Assembly (NCBI RefSeq): GCF_000975095.1
Contig: NZ_BBRD01000001.1
Coordinates: 1,011,467-1,075,466 of the forward strand
Direction: 5' to 3'
DNA: 64,000 bases
Origin: Demequina aestuarii
Lineage (GTDB): Bacteria; Actinomycetota; Actinomycetes; Actinomycetales; Demequinaceae
How positions within the stretch are numbered: the stretch's first letter is position 1; each line of letters starts with the position of its first letter. Below are positions 33,784 to 42,843 of this stretch, in pieces. The notes beneath the pieces were generated by a model that did not search any database, was not told where the DNA came from, and saw only the letters and a program-made list of their open reading frames with translations. Made by a program: the position numbers and the translations under genes.

Positions 33784-35100
33784 ATGACTGAATCACGACC
33801 GAAGCCCCTGGCGGGTGCTCTGCTGGGGCTCGTCCTCGGCCTGCTGGTGATGGCGCTGCTGACCGTGCTCGGGGTGCTGCCGCCTGACCGCCTGCCGTTG
33901 TTCGGCATCGTCGGATTGACGATCATCGCGTCGTCTGCCCTGCTCACTCAGCGTCTGGCGCTCGCGAAGGGGCGGATGATCACTGTCATCGTCATCGGGG
34001 CTCTGCTGGGAGGCGTCGCTCTCACGGGGATCCCCGAGATCATGCGCGGTGGCTCGATGTCCTCAGGGTGCATGGCGACCGCGACATCGTCGCTCGAGGC
34101 CGAGCCCGTCTCGCCTCCCAGCACCACCGCGATCGACCCCTTCCGCGTCACGACCACCGACACCATCGCCTGGACCACCACGACGGACGGCGCCGTCACC
34201 GAAGCGCGTGCCCGTCTGTCCGTTCTGGTCGGGGGGTTCGCCATTCCGCTGCGCAACGCCACGTTCGCCGAGGCGCCCGACCTCACCGAGTGGAGCGGCG
34301 AGACGTCTGTCGAGAGCCAGTTGGATGAGATTCAGGACGCCTCGGGCATGCTCCTCACGGGCACCTATCACCTGGCCGCGACCGTCGACACGGATGCGGG
34401 GGAGTGCGCGGGAGACGCGTACCTCCGCGTCGAGCCCGTTGGAACGTTCAGTGGCGTGCTGCTCGCGCTCCTGTGGAGCCTGCTCGCCGTGGTGGTCGTG
34501 ACGATCGTGGTGCTCGCGATCATCGTGCGCCGCTCGATCAATGACTCGGACGCGACGCTGGCGATGGTCGGCACCTCTGCCATCCCCGGCGGAACATCGA
34601 CCACGCCTCCGGCGAGCCCACGTCGGGCCCCATCGCCCGAGGCTCGGGAGGGGTCCAGGGCGGCCGATGCCCCTTCGAGCGCATCCGGCCGGGAACGTCG
34701 ACCGTCGTCGGGGGCCGATGGTCGTGGCGAGAAGACCGCCGCAGACCGCCCGAGCGGCAGCGATCGCTCGGCTCCGCAGTCGCCGGGGCGACTGGAGGCA
34801 GCCGACGAGACGAGGCACGAGGACGGGCTCGCGCGGTCGCCGTATGCCGAGGCCGCAGGGCTCGACACTCCGGCAACGGACGACACCGCAGTCCCAGCCG
34901 ACACGGCGCCCGAGGAGCCTGCACCGGTGGAGCGCGAGACTGCTCAAGACCCAGCGCCGGTCGAGGAGCGGGAGGGCGTCGACAAGTCCGACCCACCGGC
35001 GTCTCCCGGCGAGGCCCCCGTCTCTGATGAGCCGGCCGCACCGGATCAGCCTGTCGACCCCGACGGGACCGACGAGCGTCGGGGACCGCGCTCGACCTAG
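33784..35100 (+). CDS. membrane protein with long acidic Pro-rich tail
   Basis: The 438-residue protein is not recognised. Three N-terminal helices (ALLGLVLGLLVMALLTVLGVL, LFGIVGLTIIASSALL, MITVIVIGALLGGVALTG) lead to an extracytoplasmic strand-rich domain of about 140 residues with one Cys pair (SSGCMATA, GECAGDAY). A fourth helix (VLLALLWSLLAVVVVTIVVLAII) follows, then about 170 residues of disordered Glu/Asp/Pro/Ser tail with EPAPVE repeats. AAAGGAG lies before the ATG. It is divergent from fasR and close to aceE, but a metabolic link is not evident. Confidence 0.7.
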   Translation: MTESRPKPLAGALLGLVLGLLVMALLTVLGVLPPDRLPLFGIVGLTIIASSALLTQRLALAKGRMITVIVIGALLGGVALTGIPEIMRGGSMSSGCMATATSSLEAEPVSPPSTTAIDPFRVTTTDTIAWTTTTDGAVTEARARLSVLVGGFAIPLRNATFAEAPDLTEWSGETSVESQLDEIQDASGMLLTGTYHLAATVDTDAGECAGDAYLRVEPVGTFSGVLLALLWSLLAVVVVTIVVLAIIVRRSINDSDATLAMVGTSAIPGGTSTTPPASPRRAPSPEAREGSRAADAPSSASGRERRPSSGADGRGEKTAADRPSGSDRSAPQSPGRLEAADETRHEDGLARSPYAEAAGLDTPATDDTAVPADTAPEEPAPVERETAQDPAPVEEREGVDKSDPPASPGEAPVSDEPAAPDQPVDPDGTDERRGPRST

Positions 35101-35103
35101 CGG

Positions 35104-35340
35104 CCGCCACGCCGCGGACCACGGCGTCGTCGCGATCGACCTCTGGGGACGGCCTGTCACGCGCGTGATCGACTGGCTCGTCGCGGAGGAGACCCTGGAC
35201 GAGCTCGGACTCCGGTCGCTCGCCGAGCCTCACGACTTCCGGGTCGAGAGCGGGTCGTGGCTGCGGGTGCGAATCGCCGAGGTGTCGCCCGGCAGGGTGT
35301 GTGTCACGGGCGCCCGTTCGCGCGGCCTGCGAGAGCGAGC
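35104..35340 (+). pseudogene. coding-like remnant without its own start or stop
   Basis: Directly after the preceding gene, the +1 frame reads as normal protein (GVVAIDLWGRPVTRVIDWLV, then ETLDELGLRSLAEPHDFRV and SWLRVRIAEVSPGRVCVTG). Its third codon positions are about 90% G/C and its second positions AT-rich, as in real genes here. There is no good start upstream (a GTG at 35165 is internal), and the frame runs on through the aceE hairpin into antisense sequence. It may be a gene end displaced by frameshift, or a relic. Confidence 0.35.
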
Positions 35341-35370
35341 GGGAAGCCCAGGCAACCCGCCGCCAAGCAC

Positions 35371-35407
35371 GACGGCCGATGCGAGGGTCACCCTCGCATC
35401 GGCCGTC
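35371..35407. terminator. 18-bp perfect hairpin after aceE
   Basis: Arms 35371-35388 and 35390-35407 are perfectly complementary around a single central base (functional loop about 5 nt). It lies 21 bp beyond the aceE stop and contains both orientations of the abundant octamer GCCGATGC. Confidence 0.75.
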
Positions 35408-35428
35408 CGGACCTGGAAGTGCCGTCGG

Positions 35429-38143
35429 CTACGCGTCGCCGCCCGCGTTGCCCGAGGTGCCCTTGGTCACGTCGTGGAGCTCGTATCGGTCGATCGCGTC
35501 CTTGACCAGTCCACGATCGATCTCTCCACGCTTGGCGAGCTGCTGGAGCACGCGGACCGCAGTGGAGGGGCCGTCGATCTTGAAGTACCGCCGGGCGGCG
35601 GCACGCGTGTCTGAGAAGCCGAAGCCGTCGGCGCCGAGCGTCGCGTAGTCGCCGGGGACCCAGGCGCGGATCTGGTCAGGGATCAGGTGGTCGTAGTCCG
35701 TGGTGGCGACGAACGGGCCCTGTGCTCCCTGGAGCTTCTGCGTGATGTACGGCATGCGCGGCTCCTCCTCGGGGTGCAGGAACTCGTGCTGGTCGGCGTC
35801 CAGCGCGTCGCGGCGCAGCTCGTTCCAGGAGGTCACCGACCACACCGTGGCACGGACGCCGTAGTGGGCGGCGAGCAGCTCCTGTGCCTCGAGGGCCCAC
35901 GGCACGGCGACGCCGGACGCCAGGATCTGCGCCTCAGGACCGTCGCCCTCAGGGGCCTCCGCGAACTTGTAGATGCCCTTGAGGACGCCCTCGACGTCGA
36001 GGTCCTCGGGCTCCGCGGGGTGCTGGATGGGCTCGTTGTACACGGTGAGGTAGTACATGACGTTCGGGTCGCGGCTGGTGTCGGGACCGTACATCCGCTC
36101 GATGCCGTCCTTCACGATGTGGCGGATCTCGTAGCCGAACGCCGGGTCGTACTGCACCACGGCGGTGTTGGTCGCCGCGAGGATCGGGGAGTGCCCGTCG
36201 CCGTGCTGAAGGCCCTCGCCCGCGAGCGTGGTCCGGCCCGCGGTGGCGCCGATGATGAACCCGCGGGTCATCTGGTCGCCCGCCGCCCAGAACTGGTCGC
36301 CTGTGCGCTGGAAGCCGAACATCGAGTAGAAGACGTAGAACGGGATCAGCGGCTCGCCATGGGTCGCGTAGGAGGTGCCGACCGCCTGGAACGCCGCTGC
36401 CGAACCCGCCTCGTTGATGCCCGTGTGCATGATCTGCCCGGACTCCGACTCCTTGTAGCTCAGCATGAGCTCACGGTCCACCGGCAGGTAGTTCTGGCCG
36501 CGGGTGTTGAAGATCTTCGCGGACGGGAAGATCGAGTCCAGGCCGAACGTGCGAGCCTCGTCGGGGATGATCGGCACCAGGCGGTGGCCGAAGCTCTTGT
36601 CCTTGACGAGGTCCTTGAACAGTCGCACGAACGCCATGGTGGTGGCGATCTGCTGCTTGCCTGATCCCTTGGCGAGCAGTTCGTATGCCTTGTCGTCCGG
36701 CATGTCGATCTGCTTCTTGGGGTCGCGCCGCTCCGGCACGAATCCGCCCAACTCCTTGCGCCGTCCCAGCATGTACTTCACCGCCGGGTCGTCCATGCCC
36801 GGGTGGTAGTACGGCGGGTTGTACGGGTCTTCCTCGAGCTGCTCGTCGGTGAACGGGATGTCGAATGTGTCGCGCAGCACCTTGAGGTCGGCGGTGGCCA
36901 TCTTCTTCATCTGGTGAGTCGAGTTGCGCGACGCGAAGTTCGCGCCGAGCCCGTAGCCCTTGATGGTCTTCGCGAGGATGACGGTGGGCTTGCCGTTCTG
37001 GCTGGCCGTGGCCTTGAGGTAGGCGGCATACAGCTTGCGGTAGTCGTGACCGCCGCGCTTGAGGGCCCAGATCTCATCGTCGGTCATGTCCTTGACGAGT
37101 TCCTTGGCGCGCGGGTCGCCACCAAAGAACTGGTCGCGGATGAACGCGCCGGACTCGGCGCGGAAGGTCTGGAAGTCGCCGTCGGGGACGGTGTTCATCA
37201 GATTGACGAGCGCGCCGTCGTCGTCGCGGACCAGCAGCGGGTCCCAGTTGCGGCCCCACACCACCTTGAGGACGTTCCAGCCGGCGCCGCGGAAGTAGGC
37301 CTCGAGCTCCTGGATGATCTTGCCGTTGCCGCGCACGGGGCCGTCGAGTCGCTGCAGGTTGCAGTTCACCACGAACGTGAGGTTGTCGAGCCCCTGGTTG
37401 GCCGCGAGCTGCAGCATGCCGCGCGACTCGGGCTCATCCATCTCGCCGTCGCCCAGGAACGCCCACACGTGCTGCTGCGACGTGTCCTTGATGCCGCGCA
37501 GGTGCAGGTAGCGGTTGGTCCACGCCTGGTAGATGGCCGATGCGGGGCCGAGGCCCATCGACACGGTGGGGAACTCCCACAGCTCGGGCATCAGCCGGGG
37601 GTGGGGGTACGACGGGAGGCCGCGACCGGCCGCGGACTTCTCCTGCCGGAACGAGTCGAGGTCCTCCTCAGACAGGCGCCCCTCCATGTAGCCGCGGGCG
37701 TACACACCGGGAGCCGCGTGACCCTGGAAGTACACCTGGTCTCCGCCGCCGGGGTGGTCCTTGCCGCGGAAGAAGTGGTTGAGCCCCACTTCGTACAGCG
37801 TCGCGACGGACGCGTAGGAGGAGATGTGGCCGCCCACGCCCTTGTCGCCGGCCTGGGCGCGCGTCACCATGACGGCGGCGTTCCAGCGGATCCATCCGCG
37901 GTAGCGGCGCTCGGTCTCCTCGTCTCCGGGGAACTCGGGCTCGTTCGCGACGTGGATGGTGTTCACGTACGGCGTGTTGAGGCTCAGCGGCACCGACAGC
38001 TGCTTGGCCGCAGCGTGCTCGACCATGCGGTCGAGGATGTACTCGGCTCTCGACTCACCACCGGCCTCGATGAGTCCGTCAAGAGACTCGATCCATTCGC
38101 CGGTCTCGCTGGGGTCCTTGTCAAGCTCGCCGTGTGATGCCAC
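35429..38143 (-). CDS. aceE: pyruvate dehydrogenase E1 component, homodimeric
   Basis: A 904-residue thiamine-diphosphate enzyme that decarboxylates pyruvate and acetylates the E2 lipoyl domain. It is of the single-chain AceE type of proteobacteria and actinobacteria: [15 protein letters not shown], the ThDP-binding [16 protein letters not shown] with the following [14 protein letters not shown], and [22 protein letters not shown] in the second domain. GTG 38143 follows AGGAAGG. E2 and E3 genes are not in the window. It is divergent from a DUF3052-peroxiredoxin pair. Confidence 0.96.
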   Translation of the reverse strand: MASHGELDKDPSETGEWIESLDGLIEAGGESRAEYILDRMVEHAAAKQLSVPLSLNTPYVNTIHVANEPEFPGDEETERRYRGWIRWNAAVMVTRAQAGDKGVGGHISSYASVATLYEVGLNHFFRGKDHPGGGDQVYFQGHAAPGVYARGYMEGRLSEEDLDSFRQEKSAAGRGLPSYPHPRLMPELWEFPTVSMGLGPASAIYQAWTNRYLHLRGIKDTSQQHVWAFLGDGEMDEPESRGMLQLAANQGLDNLTFVVNCNLQRLDGPVRGNGKIIQELEAYFRGAGWNVLKVVWGRNWDPLLVRDDDGALVNLMNTVPDGDFQTFRAESGAFIRDQFFGGDPRAKELVKDMTDDEIWALKRGGHDYRKLYAAYLKATASQNGKPTVILAKTIKGYGLGANFASRNSTHQMKKMATADLKVLRDTFDIPFTDEQLEEDPYNPPYYHPGMDDPAVKYMLGRRKELGGFVPERRDPKKQIDMPDDKAYELLAKGSGKQQIATTMAFVRLFKDLVKDKSFGHRLVPIIPDEARTFGLDSIFPSAKIFNTRGQNYLPVDRELMLSYKESESGQIMHTGINEAGSAAAFQAVGTSYATHGEPLIPFYVFYSMFGFQRTGDQFWAAGDQMTRGFIIGATAGRTTLAGEGLQHGDGHSPILAATNTAVVQYDPAFGYEIRHIVKDGIERMYGPDTSRDPNVMYYLTVYNEPIQHPAEPEDLDVEGVLKGIYKFAEAPEGDGPEAQILASGVAVPWALEAQELLAAHYGVRATVWSVTSWNELRRDALDADQHEFLHPEEEPRMPYITQKLQGAQGPFVATTDYDHLIPDQIRAWVPGDYATLGADGFGFSDTRAAARRYFKIDGPSTAVRVLQQLAKRGEIDRGLVKDAIDRYELHDVTKGTSGNAGGDA

Positions 38144-38270
38144 CGGTGACCTTCCTGTCGGGCGCGGGGTAGTGCGCCGATGCTGCGTGGGTGGGGGACG
38201 GGTGTGCCGCCGCTCCTGCCATTCTTGCCATTTCTTGACCGAATGTCACGCCAGCGCCCTGCGCCCGATC

Positions 38271-38300
38271 ACGGTGCCACGGTTGCCAGGCGTTGCCACC
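38271..38300. repeat. three short direct repeats in the aceE / DUF3052 divergent promoter
   Basis: CGGTGCCA, CGGTTGCCA and GCGTTGCCA follow one another with a spacing of about 10-11 bp, that is, on the same face of the helix. About 40 bp away, CCATTCTTG and CCATTTCTTG form another repeated pair (38219-38238). Possible regulator sites in the 231-bp gap; not matched to a known motif. Confidence 0.35.
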
Positions 38301-38374
38301 ACCGATCACCGGGCCGTACTGTGAGCCGTGAGCGTGCGGTTGCGCGCAGCGACGACGAAGGGAGCAGCGCCACC

Positions 38375-38803
38375 GTGGCGACAGAAGACGGTGCACGCAC
38401 CGTGGACACTGGGATCATTGACCGATTCGGACTTGAGCGCGGCACGATCCTGCAGGAGTTCGGCTACGACGACGATGCTGACGACGCCCTGCGCGCGGCC
38501 ATCGTGGACGCGACAGGCGAAGAACTCGTCGACGAGGACTTCGGTGACGTCACAGACGGCGTCCTGCTGTGGTTCCGTGACGGCGACGACGACCTTGCCG
38601 ACCTCCTCATGGACGTCCAAGCTCTCCTCGACGACGGCGGCACGGTGTGGCTGCTGACACCCAAGGCGGGAACGACGGGCCATGTGCTGCCCGGCGACAT
38701 CCAGGAATCCTCGTCTTTGGCGGGGCTCCACGCGACCTCGACCTTCATGGCGGGCGAAGGGTGGTCCTGCACGCAGCTGGGGGAGAAGGGCCGCTCCAAG
38801 TGA
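38375..38803 (+). CDS. DUF3052 family protein
   Basis: A 142-residue acidic protein with the DUF3052 pattern RFGLERGTILQEFGYDDDADDALRAAI, ELVDEDFGDVTDGVLLWFRDGDDDLADLL and GGTVWLLTPKAG. The family is found next to aceE in actinobacteria; its function is not known. The GTG at 38375 is chosen after GGGAG; an upstream GTG (38321) would add a low-complexity Arg/Ser stretch. Its stop overlaps the start of the peroxiredoxin (GTGA). Confidence 0.82.
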   Translation: MATEDGARTVDTGIIDRFGLERGTILQEFGYDDDADDALRAAIVDATGEELVDEDFGDVTDGVLLWFRDGDDDLADLLMDVQALLDDGGTVWLLTPKAGTTGHVLPGDIQESSSLAGLHATSTFMAGEGWSCTQLGEKGRSK

Positions 38804-39258
38804 CGGGTCCCCTCACCGGCACCGAGGCACCTGACTTCACTCTCACCGACCAGCACGGACGCCGCGTCACACTGAGCGACTTCCGAGGCACTCCCGTGCT
38901 GGTCGTGTTCGTGCCATTCGCCTTCTCCGACGTCTGCACCAACGAACTCGTGGACTTGCGAGACGCCCCCGACCTGAGCGAGGGCAAGCCTCTCGAAGTC
39001 ATCGTGGTCTCGTGCGACTCGATCTACACGCTCAAGGCGTGGGCCGATGCGCACGCGTACACGGCGGAGCTCCTGAGTGACTTCTGGCCGCACGGGGAGG
39101 CGTCGACGGCGTACGGCGTGTTCAACGACGCGAAGGGCCTGGCGACACGCGGGACGTTCCTCATCGATGCGGCGGGCACGGTTGCGTGGTCCGTGGTGAA
39201 TCCCACGGGTGAGGCGCGCGACGTCGACGACTATCGCGCCGCCATCGCAGCGCTCTAG
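38800..39258 (+). CDS. AhpE-type peroxiredoxin
   Basis: The 152-residue thioredoxin-fold peroxidase has the peroxidatic Cys in PFAFSDVCTNELVDL (about residue 45), flanked by the conserved Pro/Thr arrangement of AhpE-like one-cysteine peroxiredoxins. The start GTEAPDFTLTDQHGRRVTLSDFRG is also typical. It reduces peroxides using a low-molecular-weight or protein thiol. GTG 38800 overlaps the stop of the DUF3052 gene, and the pair is conserved with mycobacteria. Confidence 0.87.
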   Translation: MTGPLTGTEAPDFTLTDQHGRRVTLSDFRGTPVLVVFVPFAFSDVCTNELVDLRDAPDLSEGKPLEVIVVSCDSIYTLKAWADAHAYTAELLSDFWPHGEASTAYGVFNDAKGLATRGTFLIDAAGTVAWSVVNPTGEARDVDDYRAAIAAL

Positions 39259-39360
39259 CACCTCCCCGTCATCACCGCGGTCCTGCCGACGGTCGCGTTT
39301 GCGGGCCCGCGCCCGGGCGTCGCTACGCCGGCGCTGCTCGGGTGACCCCGGGTATCGAGG

Positions 39361-40896
39361 TCAGTGCCAGTCGGCGTGCCTCACCGCGTACTGGAGATCT
39401 TCGGGGACACGCGAGGCGACCATCTCCTTGATCTTCGCGCGCCCACGCCAGTCTGCGGGTTGGACGAGCATGCCGTCGCCGGTATGGGTGGTGAGGTCCC
39501 ACATCCCGCACTGAGCGCATGTCCCGGCGAGGACGATGTCACTCCATCTCGCCTCCATGATGCCCACCTGGGGCACAGCCCAGGCGATTCGTTCCGAGTC
39601 GAGGATGAGCTGCTGGCCTCGACGCCCGGTGAATGGCTTGGGGCTGTACACACTGACGGCGGGTGTGACGAAGGCCGTGAACAGTGCCTTCGCCGACATC
39701 GCCTCGTAGTGACCGAGTGGCCCTCGCGCCCACGGCAGTGCGAAGTGGTCCGTGATCTGCTCCGGGCTCAGGTCAGGGTCGACATCGCCCACGGACAGCA
39801 CCATGGTCGTGATGCTTGCGGCGATGATGGCGCGCACGTCGTCCCGAGCGATGCTCTCAAACTCGCGGTGATCGATGGACGTGGCCGGCTCCCCGTCGCG
39901 AATGAGGTCAACGCCGGCGTCGACCAGCGCAGCGCTCAGCACCTCGGAGTCCTCCTCGATGTTCCGTGACTCGTCGATCAGTGATTGCCACTCGTCTGAG
40001 GTCGGCCCCTCGTCCGCGAGAGCCCGCAGCTCGGTGAGCGCATCCTGCGCCGCGGCCATGATGTGATGCTTCGGCGGGTCCAGCACCATCACGGTGGTGG
40101 TGGTGTCGTGCGACACACGAGCGACGAGGCCGTCCACGGAGTAGATCAGGTGACGCTCAGTTCGCAGCACTCGCCGCAACCGTTCGCTGATGATCCAGCG
40201 AGCGGCGAACCGTGCGAGGCGGCAAGGGGACGTGAAGTCGAGCGTGATCGCGAGAGGCTCCTTCCCTCCCGCGATCCAGCCGTGGACTCGATGCTCAAGG
40301 GGGATGATCTGCTCCCGAGCGGGACGAGCATCGCCGCCGGGCAGCGTCACGTTCAGGCCCCCTGGTGGAGGCCCGGTGAAGGTGAGTACGGCGTTGTCCC
40401 GCTGGAACCATGCTGTCGCCCACGCCATGACCTGGTCTTTGGTGAGCGTGGTGAGTGCGGGGCTTCCCAGGTCGAGGAGCCCTAGGGATGCGGCCCCATA
40501 CCGCTCGAGCAGCGGGCCGTGGCCCGTGCGCTGAAAGCCCTCGCCGAGCTCGGCCGCGATGATGTCGTGTTGCGCGGTCACCTCCGCGTCCGACAGCTCC
40601 GTCAACGACGAGACTGCTGCGCTCGCGCGGTGGAGGAAGTCCTTCATCAGGGCGCTGGGTCCTTGCGCGTAGAACGAGGTTCTGTCCTCGGTGGTCAGCG
40701 CGTGATGGGAGATCGACACCTGACCGACTCTGCTCATCACCAGATGTTCGACGAGATGGGACAGCCCTGCGGTGCGGGCAGTCTCGTCGATCACTCCCAC
40801 GCCAAAAGTCAACGAGCCTGCGTACGTGGCGCGAATGTCGGCCCACAGCAGCGGAATGCCGTGGTGGTCCTCGACCACGATCTCGGGTGCAGTCAT
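39361..40896 (-). CDS. M16-type zinc metallopeptidase-like protein
   Basis: A 511-residue protein with the inverted zinc motif HLVEH at residues 47-51 and a downstream Glu (DIIAAELGEG, about residue 116) as likely third ligand, the M16/pitrilysin arrangement. The two halves fit the two-domain clamshell of this family. The second half carries no HxxEH, and the C-terminus has a CAQC motif not typical of M16. There is no signal peptide. Unlike processing peptidases it has no adjacent partner gene. CATAAT lies 6 nt before the ATG. Confidence 0.72.
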   Translation of the reverse strand: MTAPEIVVEDHHGIPLLWADIRATYAGSLTFGVGVIDETARTAGLSHLVEHLVMSRVGQVSISHHALTTEDRTSFYAQGPSALMKDFLHRASAAVSSLTELSDAEVTAQHDIIAAELGEGFQRTGHGPLLERYGAASLGLLDLGSPALTTLTKDQVMAWATAWFQRDNAVLTFTGPPPGGLNVTLPGGDARPAREQIIPLEHRVHGWIAGGKEPLAITLDFTSPCRLARFAARWIISERLRRVLRTERHLIYSVDGLVARVSHDTTTTVMVLDPPKHHIMAAAQDALTELRALADEGPTSDEWQSLIDESRNIEEDSEVLSAALVDAGVDLIRDGEPATSIDHREFESIARDDVRAIIAASITTMVLSVGDVDPDLSPEQITDHFALPWARGPLGHYEAMSAKALFTAFVTPAVSVYSPKPFTGRRGQQLILDSERIAWAVPQVGIMEARWSDIVLAGTCAQCGMWDLTTHTGDGMLVQPADWRGRAKIKEMVASRVPEDLQYAVRHADWH

Positions 40897-40902
40897 GAGC
40901 AG

Positions 40903-40908
40903 ATTATG
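40903..40908 (-). promoter_or_regulatory. -10 box of a probable leaderless promoter (M16-like gene)
   Basis: CATAAT on the minus strand ends 6 nt before the ATG at 40896. Confidence 0.45.
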
Positions 40909-41011
40909 GGACCTACGGGCGGCGACCCACGGGACTTCCTACCCCTGTGTTCCAGTGTCGTCGCCTGCCGCCGATTTCCCTCTGGCGACCGGACCTTAGA
41001 CAATGACTACC

Positions 41012-41085
41012 GGGCCCTTAGCTCAGTTGGTTAGAGCACTGCGTTTACACCGCAGGAGTCGCCGGTTCGAGTCCGGCAGGGCCCA
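41012..41085 (+). tRNA. tRNA-Val (anticodon TAC)
   Basis: A 74-nt cloverleaf: acceptor GGGCCCT/AGGGCCC with discriminator A, D arm AGCTCAGTTGGTTAGAGC, anticodon loop TTTACAC between CTGCG and CGCAG, and T arm GCCGGTTCGAGTCCGGC. CCA is not encoded. Confidence 0.95.
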
Positions 41086-41113
41086 CTGACGTCGTGACGG
41101 AGGGAGCGGACCG

Positions 41114-41893
41114 GTGGCGGAGTCGATGGGCAGGAGGTACGACGCCTACGCGGCGCGCATCGACCCCTGGATGGCGGTGCTGGCACTCGTCTTCCTCGTC
41201 GTGTGGTCGGCGCGGATCATCTTCTTCCACTCGTTGCCTTCAGGGCTGGGCGCGACCATGCTCGTGGTGCAGTGGTGGATCTGGCTGGTGTTCCTGGCCG
41301 ACATCGTCATCCGGACCGTGATCTCGAGTCGTTCGTGGCGATACCTGTGGACGCACCCCCTCGATGTCATCGCCGTCGCGATCCCGGCCGCACGCCCGCT
41401 CAAGCTGCTGACGGCCTTCACGCAGGGGGCCGCGTTCTCGAGCGCTCGCGGACGGATGAAGACCATGCAGGCGGTGATCATCTCCGTCGTGCTGCTGCTG
41501 TGGATCGGATCAGTCGCCGTGCTGGCGGCCGAGCGCGAGGACACGGACTCCGCGATCAACACCTTTGGCGATGCCCTGTGGTGGGCGATCGTCACTGTCA
41601 CCACGGTCGGCTACGGGGATCTCGCCCCAGTGAGCGTCACCGGCCGCGTGATCGCGGTGGTGATGATGCTGGTGGGCATCGCGCTCATCGGTGTCGTGAC
41701 GGCCTCGGTGGCCGCGTGGTTCGTCTCTCGGACCACCGGCGAGGACGAGCGTCAGCAGGAGTTGCAGGACGAGGGCCGGCACGACGAGCTGACCGAGCGG
41801 ATCGCACGTCTCGAGGCCAAGATCGATGCACTCGCTGGATCTGAACCCCAGTCCACACGGGAGGACGACGGCACCGGCGCTCGCGGCACCTAG
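41114..41893 (+). CDS. potassium channel, voltage-gated-like
   Basis: The 259-residue protein has the K+ selectivity filter TVTTVGYGDLAPVS before the last helix (VIAVVMMLVGIALIGVVTASVAAW). An N-terminal part with about four helices includes RSWRYLWTHPLDVIAVAIPAARPLKLL, which resembles a reduced voltage-sensor region. The C-terminal 60 residues (QQELQDEGRHDELTERIARLEAKIDAL) form a coiled coil that would tetramerise it. No RCK domain is present. The GTG start at 41114 follows GGAGGGAG. Confidence 0.86.
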   Translation: MAESMGRRYDAYAARIDPWMAVLALVFLVVWSARIIFFHSLPSGLGATMLVVQWWIWLVFLADIVIRTVISSRSWRYLWTHPLDVIAVAIPAARPLKLLTAFTQGAAFSSARGRMKTMQAVIISVVLLLWIGSVAVLAAEREDTDSAINTFGDALWWAIVTVTTVGYGDLAPVSVTGRVIAVVMMLVGIALIGVVTASVAAWFVSRTTGEDERQQELQDEGRHDELTERIARLEAKIDALAGSEPQSTREDDGTGARGT

Positions 41894-41995
41894 TCGCGGC
41901 CGGGAGGCACGTCGCTGGCACCGCCAGACATGCACGTGGTGCGCACGGGGGCGCGGACTCAGAGCAGCCAGTCGTGCACGGTGCGGGCGGGCCGG

Positions 41996-42001
41996 TAGCG
42001 T
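41996..42001 (+). promoter_or_regulatory. -10 box of a probable leaderless promoter (Nif3 gene)
   Basis: TAGCGT ends 6 nt before the ATG at 42008. Confidence 0.5.
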
Positions 42002-42007
42002 GTCCTC

Positions 42008-42826
42008 ATGACCACTGTGGCCGAGATCGCCGAGATCATGGAGTCCCGTTTTCCGCCGGCCCTCGCCGAGGACTGGGACGTCAACGGGCTGTCGGTGGGC
42101 GATCCGGACGCCGAGGTGTCCCGGGTGCTCTTCGCCGTGGACCCCACGCTCGCGGTGGTCGACGAGGCGATCGAGGTGGGCGCGCAGCTTCTCGTCACGC
42201 ACCACCCGCTGATGCTGCGCGGCGTCACGGGCGTCGCCACCACGAGCACGAAGGGTGCAGCGGTGCACCGCCTCATCAGCCACGGCATCGCGCTCTACAA
42301 CGCCCACACGAATGCCGATGCGGCTGCCGGAGGCGTCTGCGATGCTCTCGCCGAGGCGCTCGGCATCAGCGCGCCCATGCCGCTGCTGCCGGCGGCGGAC
42401 GACGCCGCCCAGGGCACGGGTCGCATCGGCATGCTTCCCGGGCCCACCACTCTCGCCGAGTTCGCTCAGCATGTGGCCGAGGTGCTCCCGGCGACCCACC
42501 ACGGCGTCCGGGTCGCGGGAGACCCCGACGGCCTCGTCACCACCGTCGCGGTGGTGGGCGGCTCGGGTGATGCGTTCCTCGAGGCCGTGCGCCGCTCCGG
42601 TGCCGATGCCTACGTGACGGCGGACCTTCGCCACCATCCCGCATCCGATGCGCGTGAGCTTGCGGCGCTCGGGGACGGCCGGCCGTTCCTGATCGATGTG
42701 TCGCACTATGCCTCGGAATGGGCGTGGCTCACGGCCGCTGCGGAGCACGTGGCCGACGCGGCCGGGGTGGATGCCGTGGTCAGCACCCTCAATACCGACC
42801 CTTGGACCGCGCGCTACGGCGCCTGA
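42008..42826 (+). CDS. Nif3-like dinuclear metal-centre protein
   Basis: A 272-residue protein with the metal-binding motifs of the Nif3/GTP cyclohydrolase-1-type-2 family: LLVTHHPLMLRG, LYNAHTNADAA and, at the C-terminal side, DVSHYASEWAW. These proteins form hexameric toroids and their reaction is not settled. In actinobacteria the gene sits before a coiled-coil zinc-ribbon gene and a histidine phosphatase gene, as here. Confidence 0.9.
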   Translation: MTTVAEIAEIMESRFPPALAEDWDVNGLSVGDPDAEVSRVLFAVDPTLAVVDEAIEVGAQLLVTHHPLMLRGVTGVATTSTKGAAVHRLISHGIALYNAHTNADAAAGGVCDALAEALGISAPMPLLPAADDAAQGTGRIGMLPGPTTLAEFAQHVAEVLPATHHGVRVAGDPDGLVTTVAVVGGSGDAFLEAVRRSGADAYVTADLRHHPASDARELAALGDGRPFLIDVSHYASEWAWLTAAAEHVADAAGVDAVVSTLNTDPWTARYGA

Positions 42827-42843
42827 ACTCACCGGAGGACCCC

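Noticed and set aside
36803-38137. 444-codon plus-strand frame opposite aceE
   Set aside because: Val/Arg/Leu-rich mirror of aceE; not a gene.
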